Source: Streptomyces sp. NRRL F-5727 (GTDB taxonomy: Bacteria > Actinomycetota > Actinomycetes > Streptomycetales > Streptomycetaceae). From it: a stretch of DNA of 64,000 bases. The DNA lies in the NCBI RefSeq assembly GCF_000719555.1, contig NZ_JOGX01000004.1, positions 310,001 through 374,000 of the forward strand, written 5' to 3'. The notes beneath the pieces are model-generated. The model did not search any database, was not told where the DNA came from, and was given only the letters and a program-made list of their open reading frames with translations. A program made the translations under genes and the position numbers. This document shows, one piece after another, positions 45,143 to 55,478 of this stretch (position 1 is its first letter; each line of letters starts with the position of its first letter).

Positions 45143-45196
45143 TGACAGTAGCCCCCTGTCATAGGGCTGGCGACTATTCGCCAGGGTTCGCCAGGG
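45143..45196. promoter_or_regulatory. Clustered inverted and direct repeats between nsdA and the kinase-fold gene
   Basis: Three elements are visible: TGACAG-N7-CTGTCA (45143-45161), CTGGCGA-CTAT-TCGCCAG (45167-45184) and a tandem 10-base repeat TTCGCCAGGG at 45177-45186 and 45187-45196 that shares the TCGCCAG arm. TTGACA at 45142-45147 could be a -35 box for the rightward gene. NsdA is a candidate binder, by position only. Confidence 0.6.
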
Positions 45197-45350
45197 TGCG
45201 CTCAGTGTTCCGCTACCCACGCGCGGGTGTCAGGTAGGTATGCGCCACCCCGCCCCGTCGACCGGCCCTCATTTTCCCCAGGGTGCGGACCGGGGGCGGG
45301 CGGGGGCGACGCACGCGATTCGTCGGCACACGAAGGGATCTGTCACCTCC

Positions 45351-46487
45351 ATGTACACAGCATCGTCCTCCGTGTCCGCCCCGCCCCGGCCGCAGACCCG
45401 CCTGGTGCCGGCCGGCGCCGGACCGTACCTCGCCCCCGCGCCGCGGGGCGTCCGGCCCCGCTCCTGGGCGGCCGGGACCGGCACCGGACCCGGTGCCCAG
45501 ATGAGCGGCAGGATCGACCTCTCCGGCCCGCAGGGTGCGCAGTTGAAGGTCGCCATCGCCTCGGTGCAGCGGATCTGCCCGGAGTTCAACCCGGTGCAGG
45601 TGCTGCGGCGCAGCGGCCGGTCCGTCCTGATCGTCGGGACGACCGGACGCACGACGGCGGTGGCGAAGTGTTTACTGGACCACTCGCCCGCGTGGGCCGA
45701 GCGGTTCCGGCACGAGATAGCTTCCTACCGCTCCTTCGTGCGCCACCGTCCGCCGGTGCGCGCGCCGCGGCTGATCGCCGCGGACCCGGAGAACTGCACG
45801 CTGGTGATCGAGCGGATGCCCGGACGGGCCGCGGCGCTCTCGCGCCACCCCGTGGAGGCCCCGCCGCGGTCCGACGTGCGGGCGGCGCTCGGGGCGATCG
45901 CCCGGCTCAACGCCTGGCGCCCGCCGGCCGGGACGTTCGACGCGCCGCTGGACTACGGGGCGAGGATCGCCCGCTACCACGAGCTCGGGCTCTTCACCGA
46001 CCGGGACCGCGACGACCTGCAGAAGCTGTTGCACGGCCTGGCCCACGCGGGCGGCCGGCAGGGCATGGGGCAGTTCTGTCACGGTGACGCCCTGCTCTCC
46101 AACATCCTCCTCTCCCCCGCCGGTCCGGTCCTGGTCGACTGGGAGCACGCCGGCTGGTACCTGCCCGGCTACGACCTGGCGACCCTGTGGGCGGTGCTCG
46201 GTGACGCCCCGCTGGCGCGCCGCCAGATCAGCCAGATGGCCCAGCAGCAGGGCCCGGCCGCCAGGGACGCCTTCCTGGTGAACCTGATGATCGTGCTGAC
46301 GCGGGAGATCCGTACGTACGAGACGGCGGTGCAGCGGACCATCAAGGAGGCTCCGCCGGCGGGCACGGTGCCGGTGCCCTCGGGGGCGCTGGCTCCGGGG
46401 GAGGAACAGCGGCTGCTGCTGAGGCGGCTGCACGACGACTGCGCCATGGCACGGCGGGCCGTGCGCGCGGCGGTCGGGACGCGCTGA
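45351..46487 (+). CDS. Aminoglycoside phosphotransferase-fold (APH) kinase-like protein
   Basis: A 378-residue protein. After a Pro/Ala-rich lead of about 60 residues, the APH kinase fold shows the nucleotide lobe ([18 protein letters not shown]), the catalytic [13 protein letters not shown] with Asp and Asn, and the metal-binding [20 protein letters not shown]. Most chromosomal APH-fold genes in streptomycetes are not resistance genes, and the substrate is unknown. The ATG at 45351 is the first in frame with the conserved region; its ribosome site is poor, so an ATG at about 45501 ([10 protein letters not shown]) is also possible. It is divergent from nsdA. Confidence 0.8.
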   Translation: MYTASSSVSAPPRPQTRLVPAGAGPYLAPAPRGVRPRSWAAGTGTGPGAQMSGRIDLSGPQGAQLKVAIASVQRICPEFNPVQVLRRSGRSVLIVGTTGRTTAVAKCLLDHSPAWAERFRHEIASYRSFVRHRPPVRAPRLIAADPENCTLVIERMPGRAAALSRHPVEAPPRSDVRAALGAIARLNAWRPPAGTFDAPLDYGARIARYHELGLFTDRDRDDLQKLLHGLAHAGGRQGMGQFCHGDALLSNILLSPAGPVLVDWEHAGWYLPGYDLATLWAVLGDAPLARRQISQMAQQQGPAARDAFLVNLMIVLTREIRTYETAVQRTIKEAPPAGTVPVPSGALAPGEEQRLLLRRLHDDCAMARRAVRAAVGTR

Positions 46488-46512
46488 CGTCCCGGCCGCG
46501 AGACGGGGGTGT

Positions 46513-46552
46513 GCGCCGCGCACCCGGTGCCGACACACCGGGAGTGCGGCGC
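46513..46552 (+). terminator. Imperfect hairpin terminator after the APH-like gene
   Basis: GCGCC ... CCGGT pairs with ACCGG ... GGCGC around an eight-base loop, 26 bases after the stop. Between 46553 and 46781 nothing else is seen apart from the amidase leader. Confidence 0.5.
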
Positions 46553-46781
46553 TTCGCCGTCTCCGGGCGCCGCGCCGGGGCCCTCATTGGTCGAGACCAC
46601 CGACGCGCGGCCGGTGGGCGGGCCGTCACCGCGAAAGTGCGCCCGTTCGGCCGCCGGCACGGCGCTGACGTGGGAACTCGCCGCGCGTGAGGGGTGATTG
46701 ACGGATGGTCCGGGAGCCGCTACCCCTGTACGGGTTCGGTCCCGCACGCCCCCGTGTCACCCCCCGCCCCTGGAGGCTGCC

Positions 46782-48731
46782 TTGCTCCGTTCCGCGTCCC
46801 GAGGACGTGTGCTCTCCGTCGCCGCGTCCGCGGCCCTGCTCCTGCCGCTGCTGTCGGGTGCGCCGCCGGCCGGTGCCGACGCGCCGGTGGCGGACTCGCT
46901 CCAGCGCCAGTTCGCGGCGGCGGCCGAGCGCCACGGTGTGCCGCAGAGCGTGCTGCTCGCCGTCTCCTACCTCCAGTCGCGCTGGGACGGGCACGCCGGC
47001 GCGCCCAGCGTGACCGGCGGCTACGGTCCGATGCACCTCACCGACGCGGCGACGGCGCTGGCCCGTTCCCTGCCGCACCACTCGGAGGACGGCGAGGACG
47101 CGCGCGGCGACGCCGCCCGGCCCGCCCGGACGGGGGCGGAGGCCGCACCGCCCGCGCCGGAGGAGCTGCCGGCCCGGCTGCGGACCCTGGAGCGGGCGTC
47201 GGCGCTCTCCGGGATCCCGGCGGAGGAGCTGCGGACCTCGACGGCGGCGAACATCGAGGGCGGCGCGGCGCTGCTCGCGGCGGCCCAGCGGGAGGCGGGT
47301 CTGGCGCCGAGCGCGGACCCGGCCGACTGGTACGGGGCGGTGGCCCGCTACTCGGGCGCCGACGACGCGGCCACGGCGGCTGCGTACGCGAACGACGTCT
47401 TCGACGTGATCCGGACCGGCGAGGAGCGGGTCACCGACAGCGGGCAGCGGGTGGCGCTGCCCGCCGCTCCGGCGGTGGCGCCGGAGACCGGCCAGGTGGC
47501 GGCGCTCGGGCTGCGCGCGCCGGAGCGGGGCCCGGTGGAGTGCCCGACGACGGTGGCCTGCGAGTGGATCCCGGCGCCGTACGAGGAGTTCGGCGACGGC
47601 GACTACGGCAACCACGACAAGGCGGACCGGCCGGTCTCCCAGTCGATCGACTACATCGTCGTCCACGACACCGAGGCGACCTGGGACGTCACCCTGAAGC
47701 TGGTGCAGGACCCGACGTACGTCTCCTGGCAGTACTCGCTGCGCTCGTCGGACGGGCACGTCGCCCAGCACCTGCCGCTGAAGGACGTCGGCTGGCACGC
47801 CGGGAACTGGTACGTGAACGCGAAGTCGGTGGGTCTGGAGCACGAGGGCTTCCTGACGGCCCCGGACTCCTGGTACACGGAGGCGATGTACCGGAGTTCG
47901 GCGCGGCTGGTGCGCCACCTGGCGCAGCGGTACGACATCCCGCTGGACCGGCAGCACGTCATCGGGCACGACAACGTGCCGGGGACGGTGACGTCGTCGA
48001 TCCGGGGCATGCACACCGACCCGGGTCCGTACTGGGACTGGGCGCACTACTTCCGGCTGCTCGGCCGGCCGCTGACGCCGAGCGCCGGGCCGCGGTCGGG
48101 CGTGGTGACGATCCGGCCGGCGTACGGGGAGAACCGGCCGGTCTACACGGGGTGCGCGGCGGCCGGGGCGGCGTGCGCGCCGCACGGGAGCGGTGCCGTG
48201 CGCCTGCACACCGCGCCGAGCGCCGACGCGCCGCTGGTGAAGGACATCGGGCTGCGGCCCGGCGGGCAGGACTCCACGACGGGCGTCAACGACACCGGCG
48301 CGCGGGCGTCGACGGGGCAGAGCTACGCGGTGGCGGAGCGCCGGGGCGACTGGACGGCGATCTGGTACCTCGGGCAGAAGGCGTGGTTCCACGATCCGGC
48401 CTCGGCGCCGACGGCGGTGAACACGCGCGGCCAGGTGCTGACTCCGCGGGAGGGGCTGGCGGAGGTGCCGGTGTACGGGCGGGCCTATCCGGAGGCGTCG
48501 GCGTATCCCGCCGGGGTGCCGGTGCAGGCGGTCTCGCCGCTGCCGTACCGGCTGCTCGCCGGGCAGCGGTACGTGGTGGGGCACAAGACGCCCGGCGAGT
48601 ACTACTACGCACCCGTGTTCGACAGCAGCAAGCACCGGGTGGTGCGCGGCCAGGAGGAGTACTACCAGATTCAGTTCGGCCATCGCATCGCCTTCGTCAA
48701 GGCCGCTGACGTGCGGGTTTCACAGGGCTGA
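46782..48731 (+). CDS. Exported N-acetylmuramoyl-L-alanine amidase (Amidase_2/PGRP type)
   Basis: This 649-residue peptidoglycan hydrolase has a signal peptide (VLSVAASAALLLPLLSGAPP, cleavage near AGADAP). Residues about 35-230 resemble a lytic-transglycosylase-like helical domain (GVPQSVLLAVSYLQSRWDGH). The Amidase_2 domain follows, with zinc-ligand and catalytic candidates in DYIVVHDTEA, VGWHAGNWYVNAKSVGLEHE and QHVIGHDNVPGT. The C-terminal 250 residues have an SH3-like pattern (AVRLHTAPSADAPLV). The TTG at 46782 is chosen because GGAGG is five bases upstream and it gives a clean signal peptide. Confidence 0.87.
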   Translation: MLRSASRGRVLSVAASAALLLPLLSGAPPAGADAPVADSLQRQFAAAAERHGVPQSVLLAVSYLQSRWDGHAGAPSVTGGYGPMHLTDAATALARSLPHHSEDGEDARGDAARPARTGAEAAPPAPEELPARLRTLERASALSGIPAEELRTSTAANIEGGAALLAAAQREAGLAPSADPADWYGAVARYSGADDAATAAAYANDVFDVIRTGEERVTDSGQRVALPAAPAVAPETGQVAALGLRAPERGPVECPTTVACEWIPAPYEEFGDGDYGNHDKADRPVSQSIDYIVVHDTEATWDVTLKLVQDPTYVSWQYSLRSSDGHVAQHLPLKDVGWHAGNWYVNAKSVGLEHEGFLTAPDSWYTEAMYRSSARLVRHLAQRYDIPLDRQHVIGHDNVPGTVTSSIRGMHTDPGPYWDWAHYFRLLGRPLTPSAGPRSGVVTIRPAYGENRPVYTGCAAAGAACAPHGSGAVRLHTAPSADAPLVKDIGLRPGGQDSTTGVNDTGARASTGQSYAVAERRGDWTAIWYLGQKAWFHDPASAPTAVNTRGQVLTPREGLAEVPVYGRAYPEASAYPAGVPVQAVSPLPYRLLAGQRYVVGHKTPGEYYYAPVFDSSKHRVVRGQEEYYQIQFGHRIAFVKAADVRVSQG

Positions 48732-51122
<2,391 letters not shown>

Positions 51123-51129
51123 CACGCGC

Positions 51130-51162
51130 GAGGGCCGCCCCGGAAGGTCCGGGGCGGCCCTC
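51130..51162. terminator. Bidirectional terminator between geoA and the S4-domain gene
   Basis: A perfect 14-base stem, GAGGGCCGCCCCGG with CCGGGGCGGCCCTC, and a 5-base loop lie between the two convergent stops. Confidence 0.88.
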
Positions 51163-51172
51163 GTCCGTCCGG

Positions 51173-51538
51173 CTAGGGGCGCCGGCCGCGCAGCTCGTCG
51201 ATCTCTCGGCGCTCGCGCTTGGTGGGGCGGCCCGCGCCGCGGTCGCGGACGGCGGCCAGCGCCACGTGCTCGCGCGGCGGCGGGGGCGGGCTGTTGTCCA
51301 CGTACGCCTCGGCGGCGACCGGCGGGCCGACCCGCTTGGTCAGCAGCTCCTTGACCTCGACGATCCGCTCCCGGCCGGCCACGTACACCCGGACCTCGTC
51401 GCCCGGCTTCACGGACTGGGCGGGCTTGGCCCGCTCGCCGTTGACCCTGACGTGTCCGGCCCGGCAGGCCGCGGCGGCCTGGGAGCGGGTCTTGGTCAGC
51501 CGGACCGCCCAGATCCAGGCGTCGACGCGTGCACTCAT
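51173..51538 (-). CDS. S4-domain RNA-binding protein, HslR/Hsp15-like
   Basis: A 121-residue protein starting with a complete S4 domain: RVDAWIWAVRLTKTRSQAAA, CRAGHVRVNGERAKPAQSVK, PGDEVRVYVAGRERIVEV. A basic C-terminal tail (RPTKRERREIDELRGRR) fits rRNA binding. Hsp15-type proteins bind stalled large ribosomal subunits carrying peptidyl-tRNA; that role here is inferred from similarity. It follows the conserved hypothetical gene by 16 bases and is probably co-transcribed with it. Confidence 0.88.
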   Translation of the reverse strand: MSARVDAWIWAVRLTKTRSQAAAACRAGHVRVNGERAKPAQSVKPGDEVRVYVAGRERIVEVKELLTKRVGPPVAAEAYVDNSPPPPPREHVALAAVRDRGAGRPTKRERREIDELRGRRP

Positions 51539-51554
51539 CGGCCCCCGCCCCCGC

Positions 51555-52052
51555 TCAGCCCTGCTGGAACAGCTCGGCGGGCAGCGGCTTGAGGAGCGCG
51601 TACAGGTCGTCGGTGATCGGCCGGTCCCAACTGGCGATCGTCACCAGGACGTTGTCGCTGCGGTCGAACTGGACGCAGGAGATGCGGCTCTCGGAGAGCT
51701 TGAGGCGGCGCACGATGAGGAGGTTGTCGCCCTGCATCACGGGGACGTCCTCGGTGTCGAGCACCTCGACCGGCTCGTCGTTCTCGAGGGCGGCGAGGAG
51801 CTGGGCCACCTCGAAGGGGATCTGGCCGTCGGCGAGCTCCCGGGCCGGGGAGCCCTCCGGGAGGTTGCCGATGATCATCGCGGGGCCGCGGCCGCCGAAG
51901 AGGTCGTAGCGCAGGAAGACGCCCTGGCAGGAACCGTCGGGAGCGGGCAGCAGACCGGCGCCGAGATTGCCGGGCCAGTCCCCCGGGTCCATGGCCAGGA
52001 CGTCGAAGTCCGGGCCAGCGGGAGTGGCGCTGCGGCGGCGGAGGAAGGACAT
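51555..52052 (-). CDS. Conserved actinobacterial protein of unknown function
   Basis: A 165-residue soluble protein with an alpha/beta pattern: GAGLLPAPDGSCQGVFLRYD, PAMIIGNLPEGSPARELADG, LLIVRRLKLSESRISCVQFD and DNVLVTIASWDRPITDDLYA. No motif gives a function. The start ATG follows GGAGG. It lies between the LAL regulator gene and the S4-domain gene on the same strand, with gaps of 80 and 16 bases, so an operon with the S4 gene is likely. Confidence 0.75.
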   Translation of the reverse strand: MSFLRRRSATPAGPDFDVLAMDPGDWPGNLGAGLLPAPDGSCQGVFLRYDLFGGRGPAMIIGNLPEGSPARELADGQIPFEVAQLLAALENDEPVEVLDTEDVPVMQGDNLLIVRRLKLSESRISCVQFDRSDNVLVTIASWDRPITDDLYALLKPLPAELFQQG

Positions 52053-52132
52053 ACGGCCATGGTACGTGCCCGGGCGCGCGGCGCGGCGCCGGGCTCCGCC
52101 CTTCCGGTGCCGTCCGGGCGGGTCCGGCGGTG

Positions 52133-55100
52133 TCAGTCCACCGGATCCGGTGTCCCGGCCGCCGTCTCCCCCGTCGCCGGCGACTCCTGCTCGCCGCTCT
52201 CGCCCAGGGCGTGGGCGAGACCGGAGCGGTCGGTGCCCAGCTTGCGGTAGACGGAGGAGAGCAGCCGGGCGGCGGTCGTGGGGTCGACGCCGAGGGCGGC
52301 GGCCGGGTCGACGCCGCGGACGCTGGCCCGGGCGGCGGCCCGCTCACGGGCGGTGAGCGAGTTGCCGTCGGCGGTGTGCAGGGCGCGCGGGCGGAGTCCG
52401 GCGGCGGCCAGCTCGGCGCGGGCCTCCTCGACCAGACCGTCGGCTCCGCAGTCCTGGGCGGTCTCCAGACCCCGGTAGAGGTGCTCGGCGGCTTCGGCGT
52501 GTCGTTCGGTGCGGCGGAGCGCGGCGCCGAGGGCGACGAGCGAGCGGGCCAGCTCGTACGCGGCCGGGGACTGGTCCAGCCAGTCGACGGACTCCTCCAG
52601 GAGCTTGATCCGCTCGGCGCCCTCGGAGACCTCGGCGGTCACGCGGAGCGCCTGGCCGATCGCGGAGGGCGCGCCGTACTGACGGGCGCGGGCGACGGCG
52701 TCCTGGGCGGTGGCGAGCGCCCTGACCGGGGAGCCGGTGGCGGCCTCGGCGAGCGCGAGGTAGAGCTGCCAGGGGCTGCACGACGGGTTCCGCTTGCCGC
52801 GCGGCTCCAGCCGGCGGCCGATGTCGGCGAGGGCGGCGCACGCCTCCTCGGCGCGGCCGGTGGCGAGGAGCAGTTCGGCGTGGACGGTCTCGCAGTCGGG
52901 GATGGTGACGGTGGCGGGGAACGGCTCGCCGAAGTCGTGCTCGCGGGCGACCTGCTCGGCCTCGTCGGTACGGCCGCGGGCGAGCAGGACCTCGATCATG
53001 ACGCCGGTCGCGTACCAGAGGGCGGGCGTGCGGGGGCCGACGCGCTCGGCGAGGCGCAGGCCGGCCCGGACGAAGTCCTCGGCCTCCATGAGCCGGCCGC
53101 GGCGGAGGCGGATGTAGCCGAGGAGGGTGTACGCGAAGGAGAGGTGGGCGCCGCGCCAGCCCTGCTTCTCGAACTCGGCGGTGCCGGCGGCGAAGAGCTC
53201 CTCGGCGCGGCCGGGCCGGTCGGCGTAGAGGTGGATGAGGGCGACGAGGACCGGCACCTCGAAGCCGCGGCTCTCGTCGGCCCAGCTCAGGCCGCCTTCG
53301 AGGGCCCGTTCGGCGTGGTGGAGGGCGACGGTGGCGGGTTCGGCGCGCAGGGTGGCGTCCCAGGCGCGCAGGCCGATGATGTAGCGCTCGGTGAGGTCGC
53401 GGCCGGGGAGCCGGTCGGCGAGGGCGGCCAGGCGGCGGGAGCGGGCCGGCGACTCCGGCTCGTCGGACCGGAGCGCGTCCCACATGAACCGCTCGGCCTG
53501 GATGCGGAGCCGGCTGCGGGCGTCGGTGGTCCGGCCGTTCTCGCTCTCCAGCAGCTCGGACGCCTCGACGAGCCGGTCGCTGTGGGCGAGGACCTGGGAC
53601 AGGCGGTAGACGATGCCCTGGCGCAGGACCGGGTCGGCGATGGGCTCCTCCAGGGCCGCGCGCAGGTGGTTGACGGTGGTGGCGGGCTCGGTGAGGAGCG
53701 AGGCGGAGCCGAGCTCGAAGAGGACGGCGGCGCGCTCGTCGGCGGTGGGAGGCTCGCGCAGGGCGCGGGCGAGGTGGCGGCGGGCCGCGTCGGGCGCGCC
53801 GGCCCGGAGGTTCTCGCGGGCGGCGGCGCGGAGCTGGGTGACGACCCAGGGGTCGCCCTCCGGGTGGGTCTCCAGGAGGTGGCGGGCCGCGGCGGCGGGG
53901 CCGAGCCCGGCGTCGATGACGCACCAGGCGGCCTGGCCGTGGAAGGCGACCCGGATCGCGTCGGGGATGGCGCGGTAGACGGCGCTGGCGATCAGCGGGT
54001 GGACGAATTCGAGGGGGCCGTCGGGGGTGCTGGGGGCGGCGAGGACGCGGGCCTCGCGGAGGCGTTCGGCGCAGTCGGCCACGGCCTCGTCGCCGAGGCC
54101 CGCGAGGGCGCCGGCGAGCGCCGGGGAGATCTCCGTGCCGAGGACGGCGCAGGCCCAGGCGAGCCGGACGGTGGCGGTGCCGAGCCGTTCGAGGCGCCGG
54201 ACGAGGCCGCTGCCCTTGAGGGCGGCGGCGAGGTCGCGGAGCTCGTGGGCGCCGTCGGCGGTGGGGTCGAGGCCGCGGTCACGGACCTTGGCGGCGAGTT
54301 CGACGGTCTCGAAGGGGTTGCCGGCGGTGACGGTCCAGAAGTCGTGGCAGAACGCGTCGTCGGCGTGGGCCCCTATCCGGTCCCGGACGAGCCGGGCGAC
54401 GGCCTCGGCGGTCAGCGGGGCCAGGCCGTGCGGGCGCTGCCCGGACCGGCGTCCGGTGAATTCGGCTCCCTCGTCCGGGAGTTCGTCGGGCCGGTAGGCG
54501 ACGACGAGGAGCATGGGGAGGTCCTCGGCGCGCGGGGCGAAGGAGGCGAGCCAGCCGAGGGACTCGGGGTCGGCCCAGTGGGCGTCGTCGAGGACGACGA
54601 CGAGCGGGGCGCGGCGGACGGCGAGGTGGGTGAGGACCCAGTCGAGGCCGTCGCGCAGGCCCTGGGGGTCGGGCGGCGAGCCGGCGGTGGCGGCACGCAG
54701 GCCGAGGGCGGGGCCGACGATGTCGTACCAGGAGCCGAGCCGTTCGCGGAGTTCGGCGTCGGAGGCGTGGGCGAGCTGGGGCTGGAGGAGCTGGCGGGCG
54801 ACGTGGAAGGCGACGCGCTGCTCCTGGTCGCCGCCGCGGGCGGAGAGGACGGTGCAGCCGCGGGCGCCGGCCCGGCGGCGGATCTCGGCGAGGAGGGTGG
54901 TCTTGCCGAGTCCGGCGGGCGCGGCGTAGACGAGGACGCCGCCCTGGGCGGAGGGGGTTTCGGGGCGCTGCTCGGCGGAGCCCGTACGGCCGTGCAGGGG
55001 GATGACGCGTGCGTCGCGCGGGGCGGGGACGCTCACGGGCGGGGACGGGGCTTCGTCGGCCAGGCCGGTGAGCAGGTCGAGCGCCTCCTCGGCCGCGTCG

Positions 55101-55165
55101 AGCGCGTCTTCGCGTTCGAAGAGGCCGAAGCCCTGGCGGGCCTGCCTGCCGTCCTGTCGTGCCAC
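52133..55165 (-). CDS. LAL-type large ATP-binding LuxR-family regulator with degenerate HTH
   Basis: A 1010-residue regulator. An N-terminal AAA/STAND ATPase has Walker A APAGLGKTTLLAE and Walker B PLVVVLDDAHWADPESLGWL. A long helical TPR-like middle follows (HHAERALEGGLSWADESRGF, GRPTDEAEQ-like repeats). The C-terminal LuxR HTH (NSLTARERAAARASVRGVDP, then TAARLLSSVYRKLGTDRSGL) is shorter than usual and lacks the conserved NxEIA and TVxxHL residues, so DNA binding may be altered. The GTG at 55165 follows GGGGGTGG. The neighbouring geosmin synthase gene could be a target, but this is only positional. Confidence 0.85.
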   Translation of the reverse strand: MARQDGRQARQGFGLFEREDALDAAEEALDLLTGLADEAPSPPVSVPAPRDARVIPLHGRTGSAEQRPETPSAQGGVLVYAAPAGLGKTTLLAEIRRRAGARGCTVLSARGGDQEQRVAFHVARQLLQPQLAHASDAELRERLGSWYDIVGPALGLRAATAGSPPDPQGLRDGLDWVLTHLAVRRAPLVVVLDDAHWADPESLGWLASFAPRAEDLPMLLVVAYRPDELPDEGAEFTGRRSGQRPHGLAPLTAEAVARLVRDRIGAHADDAFCHDFWTVTAGNPFETVELAAKVRDRGLDPTADGAHELRDLAAALKGSGLVRRLERLGTATVRLAWACAVLGTEISPALAGALAGLGDEAVADCAERLREARVLAAPSTPDGPLEFVHPLIASAVYRAIPDAIRVAFHGQAAWCVIDAGLGPAAAARHLLETHPEGDPWVVTQLRAAARENLRAGAPDAARRHLARALREPPTADERAAVLFELGSASLLTEPATTVNHLRAALEEPIADPVLRQGIVYRLSQVLAHSDRLVEASELLESENGRTTDARSRLRIQAERFMWDALRSDEPESPARSRRLAALADRLPGRDLTERYIIGLRAWDATLRAEPATVALHHAERALEGGLSWADESRGFEVPVLVALIHLYADRPGRAEELFAAGTAEFEKQGWRGAHLSFAYTLLGYIRLRRGRLMEAEDFVRAGLRLAERVGPRTPALWYATGVMIEVLLARGRTDEAEQVAREHDFGEPFPATVTIPDCETVHAELLLATGRAEEACAALADIGRRLEPRGKRNPSCSPWQLYLALAEAATGSPVRALATAQDAVARARQYGAPSAIGQALRVTAEVSEGAERIKLLEESVDWLDQSPAAYELARSLVALGAALRRTERHAEAAEHLYRGLETAQDCGADGLVEEARAELAAAGLRPRALHTADGNSLTARERAAARASVRGVDPAAALGVDPTTAARLLSSVYRKLGTDRSGLAHALGESGEQESPATGETAAGTPDPVD

Positions 55166-55478
55166 GTTCCACCCCCACACAGGGGGCGCACGCCCGGCGC
55201 ACGGTCGGGGCGCCGGGGCGATCACCCCACGAAAGGTCCAGCGTACGCCGGAACGGGCCGCGTGTAACGGCATTCTGCCAAGCAGTTCGGGTGGTCTTGG
55301 GGCGGCGGGGCGACCGTTCCGAGGCGCAGGTCGGGGCGTGTTCGACGGACAGATGTACGGGGTCGGGGAAGGGCCGCGCGAAGCGTGTCGTCCTTGACCG
55401 GGGTCCCGGCGGCGTCTCCCATATGACGGGCGGTCAGTTCAAGATCGCCCTAGGTCCTGACGAGGGGATGAGCCGACC
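55166..55478. other. 313-base divergent intergenic region between the LAL regulator and the GH89 gene
   Basis: No coding frame with good codon use is seen. GGCATTCTGCC near 55270 is a small palindrome (GGCA/TGCC) in the least GC-rich part. CTAGGTCCTG near 55451 resembles the IS-type end at 34869, but only over ten bases. Promoters for both genes must lie here; none is clear. Confidence 0.4.

Noticed and set aside
45351..46487. Aminoglycoside resistance gene
   Set aside because: The APH fold is shared by many kinases; no resistance-subfamily motif or context supports this.
55451..55460. Second IS-type end (CTAGGTCCTG) before the GH89 gene
   Set aside because: The match to 34869 stops after ten bases and no gene is interrupted.
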